Source: Saccharothrix sp. ST-888 (GTDB lineage: Bacteria; Actinomycetota; Actinomycetes; Streptomycetales; Streptomycetaceae). Taken from it: a stretch of DNA of 40,923 nucleotides. The translations under genes were made by a program, and so were the position numbers. Positions 14,923 to 22,382 of this stretch are shown in pieces. The notes beneath the pieces were generated by a model that worked only from the letters and a program-made list of their open reading frames with translations, was not told the origin of the DNA and did no database searches. Numbering within the stretch: the stretch's first letter is position 1; the number at the start of each line of letters is the position of its first letter. Location of the stretch: positions 1 through 40,923 of the forward strand of contig NZ_JYJF01000061.1 of the NCBI RefSeq assembly GCF_000955975.1, in the 5' to 3' direction.

Positions 14923-16794
14923 CTACATGCGCAGCCGCAGCCGGCAGACCGCCGCGTCGGTCCGGCGGCGCAGCGCCCGGTCGATCACCGCGCCGCGCTG
15001 GTTCTGCAGCGCGCGCTGCCAGAACTTGGCGGGCTCGACCTCGGGGATCAGTACGGTGATCCGCTCGTAGGACCGTTCGACACCGAGCTCGTTGACGTAG
15101 GCGGCCAGCGGGGCGCCGAGCCTGCGGTGCGCGTCCGGCACCTCGACCAGCGGGACACCGGGCTGCCACAGTTCCCAGTCGCGGCGCAGCGCCTCGGCGG
15201 CCTGCCGGTCCTCGGCGTCCGGACTGGTGTGGACCACGGTCACGGCCATGACCTCGTCGCCGAGCGAGACGGCGGCCGACAGGGCGTCCCTGGTCAGCCG
15301 GGAGATCGCGGTGACGGGGACGAGGACCAGCGAGCGCTGCCTGGTCACCGCGCCGGGCACCCGGCCCAGCTCCAGCCGCTCGCCGATCCGCTCGTAGGTG
15401 CGGTGGACCAGCTCGAAGAGCGCGACCAGCAGCGGCAGCGCGAGGCAGATGCCCCAGGCGCCCTCGGTGAACTTGGTACCGGTGACCACCACGGTGGCGG
15501 TGCCGGTGAGCAGCGCGCCGAAACCGTTCAGCAGTGCCTTGCCGCGCCAGCCGGGCCCGCGCTCGCCGCTCCAGTGCCTGACCATGCCCACCTGGCAGAT
15601 GGTGAAGCCGACGAAGACGCCGATGGAGAAGAGCGGCACCAGGCTGTTGACGTCCCCGCCGGAGCCGACCAGCAGCACGGCCGAGACCAGCGAGAGGAAG
15701 AGCACGCCGTGCCGGTGCACCTGGTGGTCGGCGCGCAGGGCGAAGACGTGCGGCAGGTTGTTGTCCCGGGCCAGCAGGCGCATCAGCACGGGCAGGCCGC
15801 CGAAGGAGGTGTTGGCGGCCAGGCCCAGCAGGATCACGGTGGAGAACTGCACCAGGTAGAAGCCGAAGCCGTGGCCGAGCGAGGCGTCCGCCAGCTGGGC
15901 GAGCACGGTGACGCCCTCGACCGGCTGGAGGTGGAAGCGGCCGATCAGCACGGCCAGGCCGATCAGCATCACGCCGAGCAGCGCGCCGAGCGCCACCTCG
16001 GTGTGCTGGGCGCGCCTGACCCGGGGGGTGCGGAACGACGGGACCGCGTTGGCCACCGCCTCGACGCCGGTCAGCGCCGAGCAGCCGGCCGCGAAGGCCT
16101 TGAGCAGCAGCAGCGCGCCGACCGTGGTGGCGTTGTCGGCCAGGGTGGAGGCGTGTCCGGCGGCGGCCGCGGTGCTGGCGGGGGTGGACCGGAACAGCCC
16201 GGCCACGATGATCGCCAGGATGGAGAGCACGAAGACGGCCGTCGGGGCCATGAACCAGCGGGCGGACTCGGCCACACCTCTCAGGTTCACCGCGGTGACC
16301 AGGACCAGCACGCCCAGGCAGAGCCAGATCCGGTCGTCGTACAGCTCGGGGACGGCGGAGGTCAGCGCGGCGACGCCGGCGGTGACGGAGACCGCGACGT
16401 TCAGGATGTAGTCGATGACCAGCGAGGCGGCGGCGGTCAGCGCGGCCCGGCGGCCGAGGTGCGCCTTGGCGACCGCGTACGAGCCGCCGCCGTCCGGGAA
16501 GGCGGCGATCACCTGGCGGTAGGAGGCCACCAGCACGCCAAGCAGCACGGCGATGGCGACGGTGACCGGGAGCGTGAACCCGAGGCCGTACGCCCCTGCG
16601 GCCGCGAGCACCAGCACGATCGACTCCGGCCCGTAGGCGACGGAGGCCATCGCGTCCAGCGACAGGGCGGCCAGGCCGCCGAGGGCGGTCAGCTTGTCGC
16701 GGGAGTGCTCCTCCTCGTGCGGGGCGCCGGTATCAGGCGGCTCCTCGTCCGCGGCGAGGGGATTCGCCGGACGCTGCATGTCGGTGCCGGGCAT
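14923..16794 (-). CDS. APC-superfamily permease, KimA-like, second copy
   Basis: 623 residues from ATG 16794, chosen for the GGAGGTC eight bases upstream. It has the same design as the gene downstream: a cytoplasmic N-terminus, about 12 membrane helices beginning LSLDAMASVAYGPESIVLVL, then FPDGGGSYAVAKAHLG, and a soluble C-terminal domain (RSLVLVPVTAISRLTRDALS onward) resembling a universal-stress-type domain. It lacks the extended N-terminus of its neighbour and is clearly diverged, so the pair is an old duplication or two imports. Likely a potassium or amino-acid importer. Array B of TTGACG half-sites occupies 66-114 nt upstream of the start, with a TTGACG (16850-16845, minus strand) that could serve as -35. 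Confidence 0.86.
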   Translation of the reverse strand: MPGTDMQRPANPLAADEEPPDTGAPHEEEHSRDKLTALGGLAALSLDAMASVAYGPESIVLVLAAAGAYGLGFTLPVTVAIAVLLGVLVASYRQVIAAFPDGGGSYAVAKAHLGRRAALTAAASLVIDYILNVAVSVTAGVAALTSAVPELYDDRIWLCLGVLVLVTAVNLRGVAESARWFMAPTAVFVLSILAIIVAGLFRSTPASTAAAAGHASTLADNATTVGALLLLKAFAAGCSALTGVEAVANAVPSFRTPRVRRAQHTEVALGALLGVMLIGLAVLIGRFHLQPVEGVTVLAQLADASLGHGFGFYLVQFSTVILLGLAANTSFGGLPVLMRLLARDNNLPHVFALRADHQVHRHGVLFLSLVSAVLLVGSGGDVNSLVPLFSIGVFVGFTICQVGMVRHWSGERGPGWRGKALLNGFGALLTGTATVVVTGTKFTEGAWGICLALPLLVALFELVHRTYERIGERLELGRVPGAVTRQRSLVLVPVTAISRLTRDALSAAVSLGDEVMAVTVVHTSPDAEDRQAAEALRRDWELWQPGVPLVEVPDAHRRLGAPLAAYVNELGVERSYERITVLIPEVEPAKFWQRALQNQRGAVIDRALRRRTDAAVCRLRLRM

Positions 16795-16859
16795 CGGCCT
16801 GACCTCCACTGTTCGATGTGCTCTGATCGTCACCGGGCCGGGCGCGTCAACTGCCGCTC

Positions 16860-16908
16860 CTGACGGGTTCTTGACGCGGCGGCCGGGCGAACTGACGCCG
16901 TGTTGACG
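16860..16908. promoter_or_regulatory. Array B: four TTGACG-like half-sites before the permease
   Basis: Plus strand: CTGACG at 16860, TTGACG at 16871, CTGACG at 16892, TTGACG at 16903. Spacing is 11, 21 and 11 bp, with perfect or near-perfect half-sites. It lies 66-114 nt upstream of the permease start (16794), a place expected for an activator. The central 15-bp spacer shares GGNGGCCGG with array C. Confidence 0.72.
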
Positions 16909-17008
16909 GCGGTTCCGCACGGCAGGTGCCGCCGTGCGGGCCTTGGGGTGGCCTCTCGCGGTTCCAGGGTCGGGCGCCCCTTGCCTCGGGCGAGGTGTCG
17001 GACCTGCT

Positions 17009-17410
17009 TCAGGCGAGGTGTTCGACGCGTATCCTGCGGCGCGGCAGGGCGGCCGGGAGCGAGCCGAACAGGGCTGCGGCGGCGAGGAACGCGAAGCGGG
17101 CCAGTTCGGTCCCGAGGCCGGCCCAGCCCAGCTGGGCGTAGCGGTGCACGACGAAGCCGTCGAAGAAGAGCCAGCCCGCACCGGCGATCAGCGGTGCCGC
17201 CGCAGGGCGGGAGACCGCACCGAGTACGCCACAGAGAGCCGCGTACGCGCCCAGCGCGAACCAGCTCGGCCGCAGCTCGCCGACCCCGGCGAGCGCCCCG
17301 GCCAGCGCGGCCCCGCCGACCAGTCCGAGGGCGGCCGACATGTCCGGTGCGAGGCGGGAGGCGACCGGGCGGTACCAGTGGCTGCCGGGCCTGGCCCGGT
17401 ACAGCTGCAC
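17009..17410 (-). CDS. Small four-helix membrane protein, DUF4118/KdpD-like layout
   Basis: 133 residues from a GTG at 17410. Four hydrophobic segments are visible (about 25-43, 50-67, 70-86 and 100-120), with short loops and a basic C-terminal tail (RRRIR). This size and arrangement match the four-helix membrane module found inside KdpD sensor kinases (DUF4118), but no kinase domain is attached. It starts 11 nt after the universal stress gene, so the two are one operon, in the same order as the Usp and membrane modules within KdpD. Domain assignment is by layout and is tentative; function unknown. Confidence 0.62.
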   Translation of the reverse strand: MQLYRARPGSHWYRPVASRLAPDMSAALGLVGGAALAGALAGVGELRPSWFALGAYAALCGVLGAVSRPAAAPLIAGAGWLFFDGFVVHRYAQLGWAGLGTELARFAFLAAAALFGSLPAALPRRRIRVEHLA

Positions 17411-17421
17411 GGCCCGCCCTC

Positions 17422-17994
17422 TCAGTGCCTGAAGGCGAGTTCGAGGTCCTCCTCGACCGTCTCCGGCGTTCGCGGGTGCCAGAGCGTCCGGAGGTTGCGG
17501 ACGGACCAGGGCCGGCGGTGCTCCAGTTCGCGCTGGAGTACGGGCCTCGGCACGGCGAGCACCGGGCAGGCGGCGTGCCGCAGGCAGTACCGCGCGACCG
17601 AGGGGCGCAGCCGGCTGCCGCGGCCGGCGCCGACCACCAGGACGTCGCCCGGCCGGTCGGCCAACTGCACCAGGGCGTAACCGGGTTCACTGCGGACCGC
17701 CTGGGACTGGAAGCGCACCCCGAGGTCGGCCGGCGCGCCGCCGAAGGCCTCGTCCAGTGCGGTGCGCAGCCGCTCGACGGCGGTGTCCCGGAAGGCGGCG
17801 AGCATCGGCGGGCAGGGCGAGCGCCGGTAGCCGTGCTCCCCGCCCGGGGGCTCCCAGACGAGCACGGCGAGCACCTCGGCACCGGTGCGGCGGGCTTCGG
17901 CGACGGCCCGGTGCAGCGCGGCCAGGCTGCCCAGCGATCCGCTGACGCCGACCACCAGACGGCGCTGCGCCCCGTCCTCCCGGCTGTGCTCCAT
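17422..17994 (-). CDS. Universal stress protein (UspA family)
   Basis: 190 residues, one Usp domain (about 10-150). The first strand reads RRLVVGVSGSLGSLAALHRAV, and the nucleotide-binding end reads VLVVGAGRGSRLRPSVARYCLRHAACPVLAVP. This resembles the ATP-binding GxxG-x9-GS motif, with the final GS replaced by PS. About 40 extra C-terminal residues are acidic and Arg-rich. Usp proteins bind nucleotides and act in stress or dormancy responses. It is the first gene of an operon with the four-helix protein, and array C lies 85-133 nt upstream, so it probably shares control with the permease. Confidence 0.88.
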   Translation of the reverse strand: MEHSREDGAQRRLVVGVSGSLGSLAALHRAVAEARRTGAEVLAVLVWEPPGGEHGYRRSPCPPMLAAFRDTAVERLRTALDEAFGGAPADLGVRFQSQAVRSEPGYALVQLADRPGDVLVVGAGRGSRLRPSVARYCLRHAACPVLAVPRPVLQRELEHRRPWSVRNLRTLWHPRTPETVEEDLELAFRH

Positions 17995-18078
17995 CTCCGT
18001 GCCTCCGCTCGGCCCGACCCGGCTCGTCCGGCTCGACCTCTCTCAGCGAAGCAGCGGCGGCGGGCCGCGCGGCTCTCC

Positions 18079-18127
18079 TTGACGAAGCCCTGACGAGGTG
18101 GCCGGAGATCCGTACGCGCCCCTGACG
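18079..18127. promoter_or_regulatory. Array C: TTGACG-like half-sites before the stress-protein operon
   Basis: Plus strand: TTGACG at 18079, CTGACG at 18090, a weak CGTACG at 18111, CTGACG at 18122. Spacing is 11, 21 and 11 bp, as in arrays A and B. It lies 85-133 nt upstream of the usp start. Confidence 0.62.
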
Positions 18128-18375
18128 GCGCGTGGCCCGGGCGGCCGTCGCCGACGGGCCGTCACGGCTCGGCGAGGCCGCGGCGGGGTGAACGGACGGG
18201 GCGGCCGGGTACCGCGAGATGGGCGAGGGGGGCGGCCAGGTGTCCCGGCGGGCGCCGGTTGGGAAGACGACCAGCTCTGGCGGTGGACTCCCGGCGGTGC
18301 GCCGGGGCGGTCTTCAGCGGGGAGGCTGACTGGCCACCCACCCCCGCGCAACACTCTGCTGCCATTCAGATGTAA

Positions 18376-18392
18376 TTGCAAGTGATACGCAA
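18376..18392. promoter_or_regulatory. Nur-type nickel-responsive operator
   Basis: TTGCAA-GTGAT-ACGCAA fits the Streptomyces Nur box pattern (two TTGCAA-like hexamers separated by 5 bp), with two mismatches in the right half. A possible -10 (TAGTGT, 18393-18398) touches it. It lies 72-88 nt upstream of sodF. In S. coelicolor, nickel-bound Nur represses the iron SOD gene while the nickel SOD takes over; the same switch is inferred here. Confidence 0.75.
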
Positions 18393-18463
18393 TAGTGTGG
18401 GCCGGGCACGGCGAACACCTGTGCAGCACGGCTGAACCACAGTGACTAGGAGCTTTCGCAACC

Positions 18464-19063
18464 ATGGGTCAGTACACGCTCCCCGACCTTCCGTACGACT
18501 ACTCCGCGCTGGAGCGCGCGATGTCGGCGGAGATCCTCGAACTGCACCACTCCAAGCACCACGCCGCGTACGTCAAGGGCGCCAACGACACCATCGAGCA
18601 GCTCGCCGAGGCACGCGACAAGGAGCAGCTCGGCGGACTGGTCGGCCTGCAGAAGACGCTGGCCTTCCACCTCTCCGGCCACGTCCTGCACTCGCTCTTC
18701 TGGGAGAACCTCTCCCCCGAGGGCGGCGACCGGCCCGAGGGCGCCCTCGCCGACGCCATCACCGAGCACTTCGGCAGCTTCGACGCCTTCGAGAAGCAGC
18801 TCACCACCGCCACCGTCGGTGTCCAGGGCTCCGGCTGGGGCATCCTCTCCTGGGAACCGCTCGGCAAGCGCCTGATCGTCGAGCAGGTCTACGACCACCA
18901 CGGCAACGTCGGCCAGGGCACCACCCCGCTGCTCGCCTTCGACGCCTGGGAGCACGCCTACTACCTGCAGTACAGGAACGTCCGCCCCGACTACGTCACC
19001 CGCCTCTGGGACGTCGTCAACTGGACCGACGTCAGCACCCGCTTCGCCGCCACCCGGGCCTGA
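18464..19063 (+). CDS. sodF: Superoxide dismutase, Fe/Mn type
   Basis: 199 residues, full length. It converts superoxide to hydrogen peroxide and oxygen in the cytoplasm. Metal ligands are visible: His28 (LHHSKHHAAYV), His76 (FHLSGHVLHSLFW), and Asp160 and His164 in the signature DAWEHAYY. Gln121 in VQGSGWG is the outer-sphere residue in the position usual for Mn or cambialistic forms, so metal choice is open. The Nur-like box upstream argues that this is the streptomycete sodF gene, expressed when nickel is short. TAGGAG lies about 12 nt before the ATG. A strong bidirectional hairpin follows. Confidence 0.95.
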   Translation: MGQYTLPDLPYDYSALERAMSAEILELHHSKHHAAYVKGANDTIEQLAEARDKEQLGGLVGLQKTLAFHLSGHVLHSLFWENLSPEGGDRPEGALADAITEHFGSFDAFEKQLTTATVGVQGSGWGILSWEPLGKRLIVEQVYDHHGNVGQGTTPLLAFDAWEHAYYLQYRNVRPDYVTRLWDVVNWTDVSTRFAATRA

Positions 19064-19160
19064 CAGGCCGTCCGGCCCGGGGGCCCGCACCAGAGCGGCC
19101 CCGGCCGTCGGCGGCCGCTCCCGACAGCCGCCGGCCGTGCCGGTGGCCGGGTACGACAAG

Positions 19161-19200
19161 AACGGCCCCTGATCGGCGTTTCCGCTGATCAGGGGCCGTT
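19161..19200. terminator. Bidirectional terminator between sodF and tRNA-Tyr
   Basis: A 14-bp perfect stem (19161-19174 with 19187-19200) continues into a 4-bp inner stem closing on a 4-nt TTTC loop. It sits between two converging genes and can serve both. Confidence 0.85.
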
Positions 19201-19211
19201 CCGCTATCCGG

Positions 19212-19292
19212 TGGCTGGTGCAGGGTTCGAACCTGCGTAGCTTGCGCGACAGATTTACAGTCTGCTCCCTTTGGCCGCTCGGGCAACCAGCC
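19212..19292 (-). tRNA. tRNA-Tyr (anticodon GTA)
   Basis: An 81-nt class II tRNA with a long variable arm. The acceptor pairs GGCTGGT with ACCAGCC, the discriminator is A, and the anticodon loop CTGTAAA lies in stem GCAGA/TCTGT. CCA is not fully encoded (ACCG follows). A TATGGT (19341-19336) about 44 nt upstream could be its -10. Confidence 0.95.
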
Positions 19293-19566
19293 AGGGATGG
19301 TGTCTCCCGGGGGGCTGCCCCGTTCGACGTGGTAAACCATACCTGATGGATGGGGGTGGTCCGCCACTCGATAGCCACTCGACGGCCACCCGCAAGGTGC
19401 CCGCGCGGGTGTCCGCACGGGTGTCCGCCGGGCCTGTCGACGATCACGGCGGCCGCGTGGCTGTCGGGGGCGAGCGGGGGCAGTGCTGGATAGGCTGGGG
19501 CGGCACCTGCCCCGCGCGGGCGGGCGCGGACTAGTGAAGCCAGAGCATCAAGGAGACCAACACACC

Positions 19567-20055
19567 ATGGCCGACTCCAGTTTCGACATCGTCTCGAAGG
19601 TCGAGTGGCAGGAGGTCGACAACGCGATCAACCAGACCTCCCGCGAGATCGCCACCCGCTTCGACTTCAAGAACGTCGGCGCCGAGATCAGCCGGTCGGG
19701 CGAGAAGATCGAGATGAAGGCCAACGGCGAGGAGCGGGTCAAGGCGATCCTGGACGTGCTCCAGAGCAAGTTCATCAAGCGCGGGCTCTCGCTCAAGGCG
19801 CTGGACGCGGCCGACCCGCAGCTCTCCGGCAAGGAGTACAAGATCTTCGCGGACGTGAAGGAGGGCATCTCCCAGGACGATGCCAAGAAGGTCGCGAAGA
19901 TCATCCGCGATGAGGGCCCCAAGGGCGTCAAGGCCCAGGTCCAGGGCGACGAGCTGCGTGTCACCTCGAAGAGCCGGGACGACCTGCAGGAGGTCCAGGC
20001 GCTGCTCAAGGGCAAGGACCTCGACTTCGCGATCCAGTTCGTGAACTACCGCTGA
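19567..20055 (+). CDS. yajQ: YajQ-family nucleotide-binding protein
   Basis: 162 residues starting MADSSFDIVSK at 19567, with AAGGAGA about 10 nt upstream. Family hallmarks are VEWQEVDNAINQTSREIATR (6-25), RFDFKNVGAEI, and the C-terminal KDLDFAIQFVNYR. Homologues bind nucleotides or c-di-GMP and act as small effector proteins; a role with tRNA or poly(A) has also been suggested. A TAGGCT (19491-19496) could be the -10. No operon partners; a terminator follows. Confidence 0.95.
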   Translation: MADSSFDIVSKVEWQEVDNAINQTSREIATRFDFKNVGAEISRSGEKIEMKANGEERVKAILDVLQSKFIKRGLSLKALDAADPQLSGKEYKIFADVKEGISQDDAKKVAKIIRDEGPKGVKAQVQGDELRVTSKSRDDLQEVQALLKGKDLDFAIQFVNYR

Positions 20056-20077
20056 CCCGGCACCGCACGGGCGCATG

Positions 20078-20111
20078 CCTCGGCCCCGGACCGCACGGTC
20101 CGGGGCCGAGG
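20078..20111. terminator. Terminator between yajQ and the secreted-protein gene
   Basis: A 15-16-bp near-perfect stem (20078-20093 with 20096-20111) closed by a very short loop, placed between converging genes and able to work in both directions. Confidence 0.82.
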
Positions 20112-20123
20112 TGCGTACCTGGG

Positions 20124-20618
20124 TCAGCCGCCGGACGGTGCGGGGGCGGGCAGCGGAGCACGGGCCGGAAGGACGCTCGGCGTCCCGGACGGCAGCTGCA
20201 GGTGGCGTGGGACGTCGCCGGGAAGCGACGCGGTCGGCACCGTCGGGACCGCTGACACCGGCGAGGCCGACAGCTTGCCGAGCAGGCCCTGGATCGCGGC
20301 CTGCAGGGCGGCGATCTGCTTCTGCAGGGCGGCCGGATCGGGCAGGCCCGCAGTGGGCGACGCCGAGGAGACGATCCCGTCGACAAGGTTGAGTACCCCG
20401 CCGAGGGCGCCCTGGAGGTCCGGACCCCTGGTGTCGGGGACGGCGGGCAGGGCGGCTGCGGTGGCGGGACGGGGGGTGGTCGCACTCGCGGCATCGGCTG
20501 CCCGGGCGACGGTGGCGGACGCTGTGGCGACTGCGGTCAGGGCAAGGGTTGAGGTCAGCTCGCCGCCACCACGGTGGCGCGCATGAGGTGCGTTTTCCTT
20601 TCCGTGGGGTTCAGGCAT
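20124..20618 (-). CDS. Small secreted Ala/Pro-rich protein, probable frameshift in the signal peptide
   Basis: The main frame ends at 20124 and is open to an ATG at 20618 (164 codons). The body is Ala/Pro/Ser-rich with a helical segment (LPDPAALQKQIAALQAAIQGLL) and a Pro-rich tail. The 20618 start has no good ribosome site and gives a poor N-terminus. A better start is the ATG at 20584, with AAAGGAAAA upstream. It encodes MRATVVAAS and then hits a stop, while the main frame continues there with LTSTLALTAVATASATVARA. One extra base would join the two into a textbook signal peptide. So this is either a real frameshift (pseudogene) or an assembly error. Function unknown. Confidence 0.55.
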   Translation of the reverse strand: MPEPHGKENAPHARHRGGGELTSTLALTAVATASATVARAADAASATTPRPATAAALPAVPDTRGPDLQGALGGVLNLVDGIVSSASPTAGLPDPAALQKQIAALQAAIQGLLGKLSASPVSAVPTVPTASLPGDVPRHLQLPSGTPSVLPARAPLPAPAPSGG

Positions 20619-20735
20619 TTCGCCCGCACCACACGCTGGGGCACCCCGTGGCGCCCGGCCACCGCTCGCACACGGAATGTACGCCGAATGGCGGCGCGCC
20701 CCGCCGCACCGGGACCTGGCCATCGGGCCCCCGGA

Positions 20736-21209
20736 TCAGCGCCCCAGCCAGCCCTCCAGATGACGGTGCCGGCCGAGGCCGACCGCCTCGAACTCGTCCT
20801 CCCCGTACGGATGGTGGGCGCCGAGCCGGCGCAGCACCTGCGATATCGGGCTGCCCTCGGCGGGGAAGGGCTCGCCGGCCACGATGCCGAGCGGGCCGAG
20901 TTCGATCTTTCCGTCCACCCAGACGGCACCCCGCTGACTGCCCTGGCCGCCGAAGTAGTCGGCCTCGACATAGGCGATCGGGCCGGCCTTGGACCAGGCG
21001 CCGAGCCGTCGGCCGAAACCGCCGGGAAAGAAGTCGAAACCCGCCACGACGGCGTCTTCGGGCTGGTCGAGGACGCCGAGCAGCTCGGCTGTCAGCGGGA
21101 TCAGTGCCAGTTCCTGTTCCAGCCGCACGGCCCGCGCGAGCCGGACCTCCGCGGCCACGACACTGGCCAGTTCGACCGAGGCGATCAGCGCTCTGAGTTC
21201 GTATGACAC
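20736..21209 (-). CDS. Conserved hypothetical protein, 157 residues
   Basis: ATG at 21209, stop at 20736. I do not recognise a named family. The N-terminal third is helical (MSYELRALIASVELASVVAA). The middle has a Gly/Phe-rich stretch (GFDFFPGGFGRRLGAWSK) and a strand GPIAYVEADYFGGQGSQ. The C-terminus has a His-rich patch (GRHRHLEG). No signal peptide or membrane helix. It is divergent from the DNA glycosylase gene across a 122-nt AT-rich promoter region. Confidence 0.75.
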   Translation of the reverse strand: MSYELRALIASVELASVVAAEVRLARAVRLEQELALIPLTAELLGVLDQPEDAVVAGFDFFPGGFGRRLGAWSKAGPIAYVEADYFGGQGSQRGAVWVDGKIELGPLGIVAGEPFPAEGSPISQVLRRLGAHHPYGEDEFEAVGLGRHRHLEGWLGR

Positions 21210-21331
21210 TCAGTCATTCTGCGCTACTTACGGCATACCGGGCCACAAGAATAATCGAACTGACTATTTATTAGATCTTCTGCCCGGTGCCGGGAATGCG
21301 ACGGCGAAGCCCCACCCGGCAGACTGGCCCG

Positions 21332-21892
21332 ATGACCGACCTGATCCGACCCACCCCCGAGCAGCTCGCCGCCGCCCGGAACACCACCATCCCGGACGTC
21401 ACCGCCCCCGGGTTGCGGGTGCTTTTCTGCGGGATCAACCCCGGCCTCTGGTCGGGCGCCACCGGCCACCACTTCGCCCGGCCCGGCAACCGCTTCTGGC
21501 CCGCGCTGCACCGCTCGGGTTTCACCCCGCGCCGGCTCCGGCCGGACGAGCAGCAGGAGTTGACGGCCCTGGGCCTCGGCATCACCAACGTCGTGGCCCG
21601 CACCACGGCCAAGGCGGACGAGCTGACCGCCGAGGAGTACCGGCAGGGCAGTGCGGCACTGGTGGAGCGGGTGGAACGGCTCCGCCCCCACGTGCTGGCC
21701 GTGCTGGGGATCGGCGCGTACCGGACGGGCTTCGCCCGGCCACGGGCCCGGATCGGACGCCAGGAGGTGAAGATCGGTGACACCGAGGTGTGGGTACTGC
21801 CCAACCCCAGTGGCCTGAACGCCCATTACACGCTGGACGGCCTGGCGGCGGAGTTCCGTGCGCTGCGCGAGGCGCTGCCGCCCATCGACTGA
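21332..21892 (+). CDS. mug: G/T(U)-mismatch-specific DNA glycosylase
   Basis: 186 residues from ATG 21332. Mug/TDG enzymes excise uracil or thymine opposite guanine and some alkylated bases. The active-site motif GINPGLWSG (Asn36 as the water-activating residue) and NPSGLNAHY in the C-terminal half (the wedge/intercalation motif NPSGL) are both intact, as is the RPGNRFWPAL stretch. It is a single-gene unit. The upstream in-frame ATG at 21287 is not needed for homology. Confidence 0.93.
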   Translation: MTDLIRPTPEQLAAARNTTIPDVTAPGLRVLFCGINPGLWSGATGHHFARPGNRFWPALHRSGFTPRRLRPDEQQELTALGLGITNVVARTTAKADELTAEEYRQGSAALVERVERLRPHVLAVLGIGAYRTGFARPRARIGRQEVKIGDTEVWVLPNPSGLNAHYTLDGLAAEFRALREALPPID

Positions 21893-22027
21893 CGCTCAGC
21901 CCGGGCCTTGCGGCGCACCGGAGTTCGGCCGGCGCGCAGCCCGGGAGTTCAGACCGTGGCGGCCAGTCCGCTGGGGAGCTCCGCCGAGCGGAGTTCCCGG
22001 ACCAGGGCCCGGACGGCCACGGTGCGG

Positions 22028-22327
22028 GCGAGTTCGGGCGTGGTGACGTACCCGACCGAGCGGGTGGGCGGCTGCTGCCGGGTCGCCGCCGAGGACCTGA
22101 CCGTCACCGTCCTGCCCCGGGTGGGCGAGCACGTCGTCGCCGGGGTCACCCCGCTCGCCCTCGCCTGGCACGCGGACGGCACCGGCCCGACCGCCCCGGA
22201 CGACCACCGGCGACTCACCCGTGCGCTCCGCCGCGCCGTCCGGATCGGCGCCGAGCGGACCCTCCGGCAGGACACCGCCTTCGGGCTGCGGCAGCTGGTC
22301 GACATCGCGCTGCGCGCGCTGTCCCCG
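22028..22327 (+). pseudogene. Remnant of a DUF2254 membrane protein
   Basis: One frame reads LTVTVLPRVGEHVVAGVTPLA, then RRAVRIGAERTLRQDTAFGL and RQLVDIALRALSP, which matches the soluble middle of DUF2254 proteins. The N-terminal membrane helices and the usual continuation after ALSPG (about 100 further residues) are absent, and the frame drifts into unrelated sequence on both sides. It is a decayed fragment following mug; the rest of 21893-22382 shows no gene. Confidence 0.6.
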
Positions 22328-22382
22328 CGCCGCCCGGCTCGGCCTGCTCTGAGTCGGCTCAGCCCGCCCCCGAGGCGGCAGG

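Larger units (their letters stand above)
17995..18463. other. Divergent promoter region between usp and sodF
   Basis: 469 nt without a gene. It holds array C (18079-18127) on the usp side and the Nur-like box (18376-18392) on the sodF side. The middle (about 18130-18360) is GC-rich with no structure I can name. Confidence 0.6.

Noticed and set aside
21219..21285. AT-rich patch as a sign of foreign DNA
   Set aside because: It is only about 65 nt long and lies in a divergent promoter region, where lower GC is normal.
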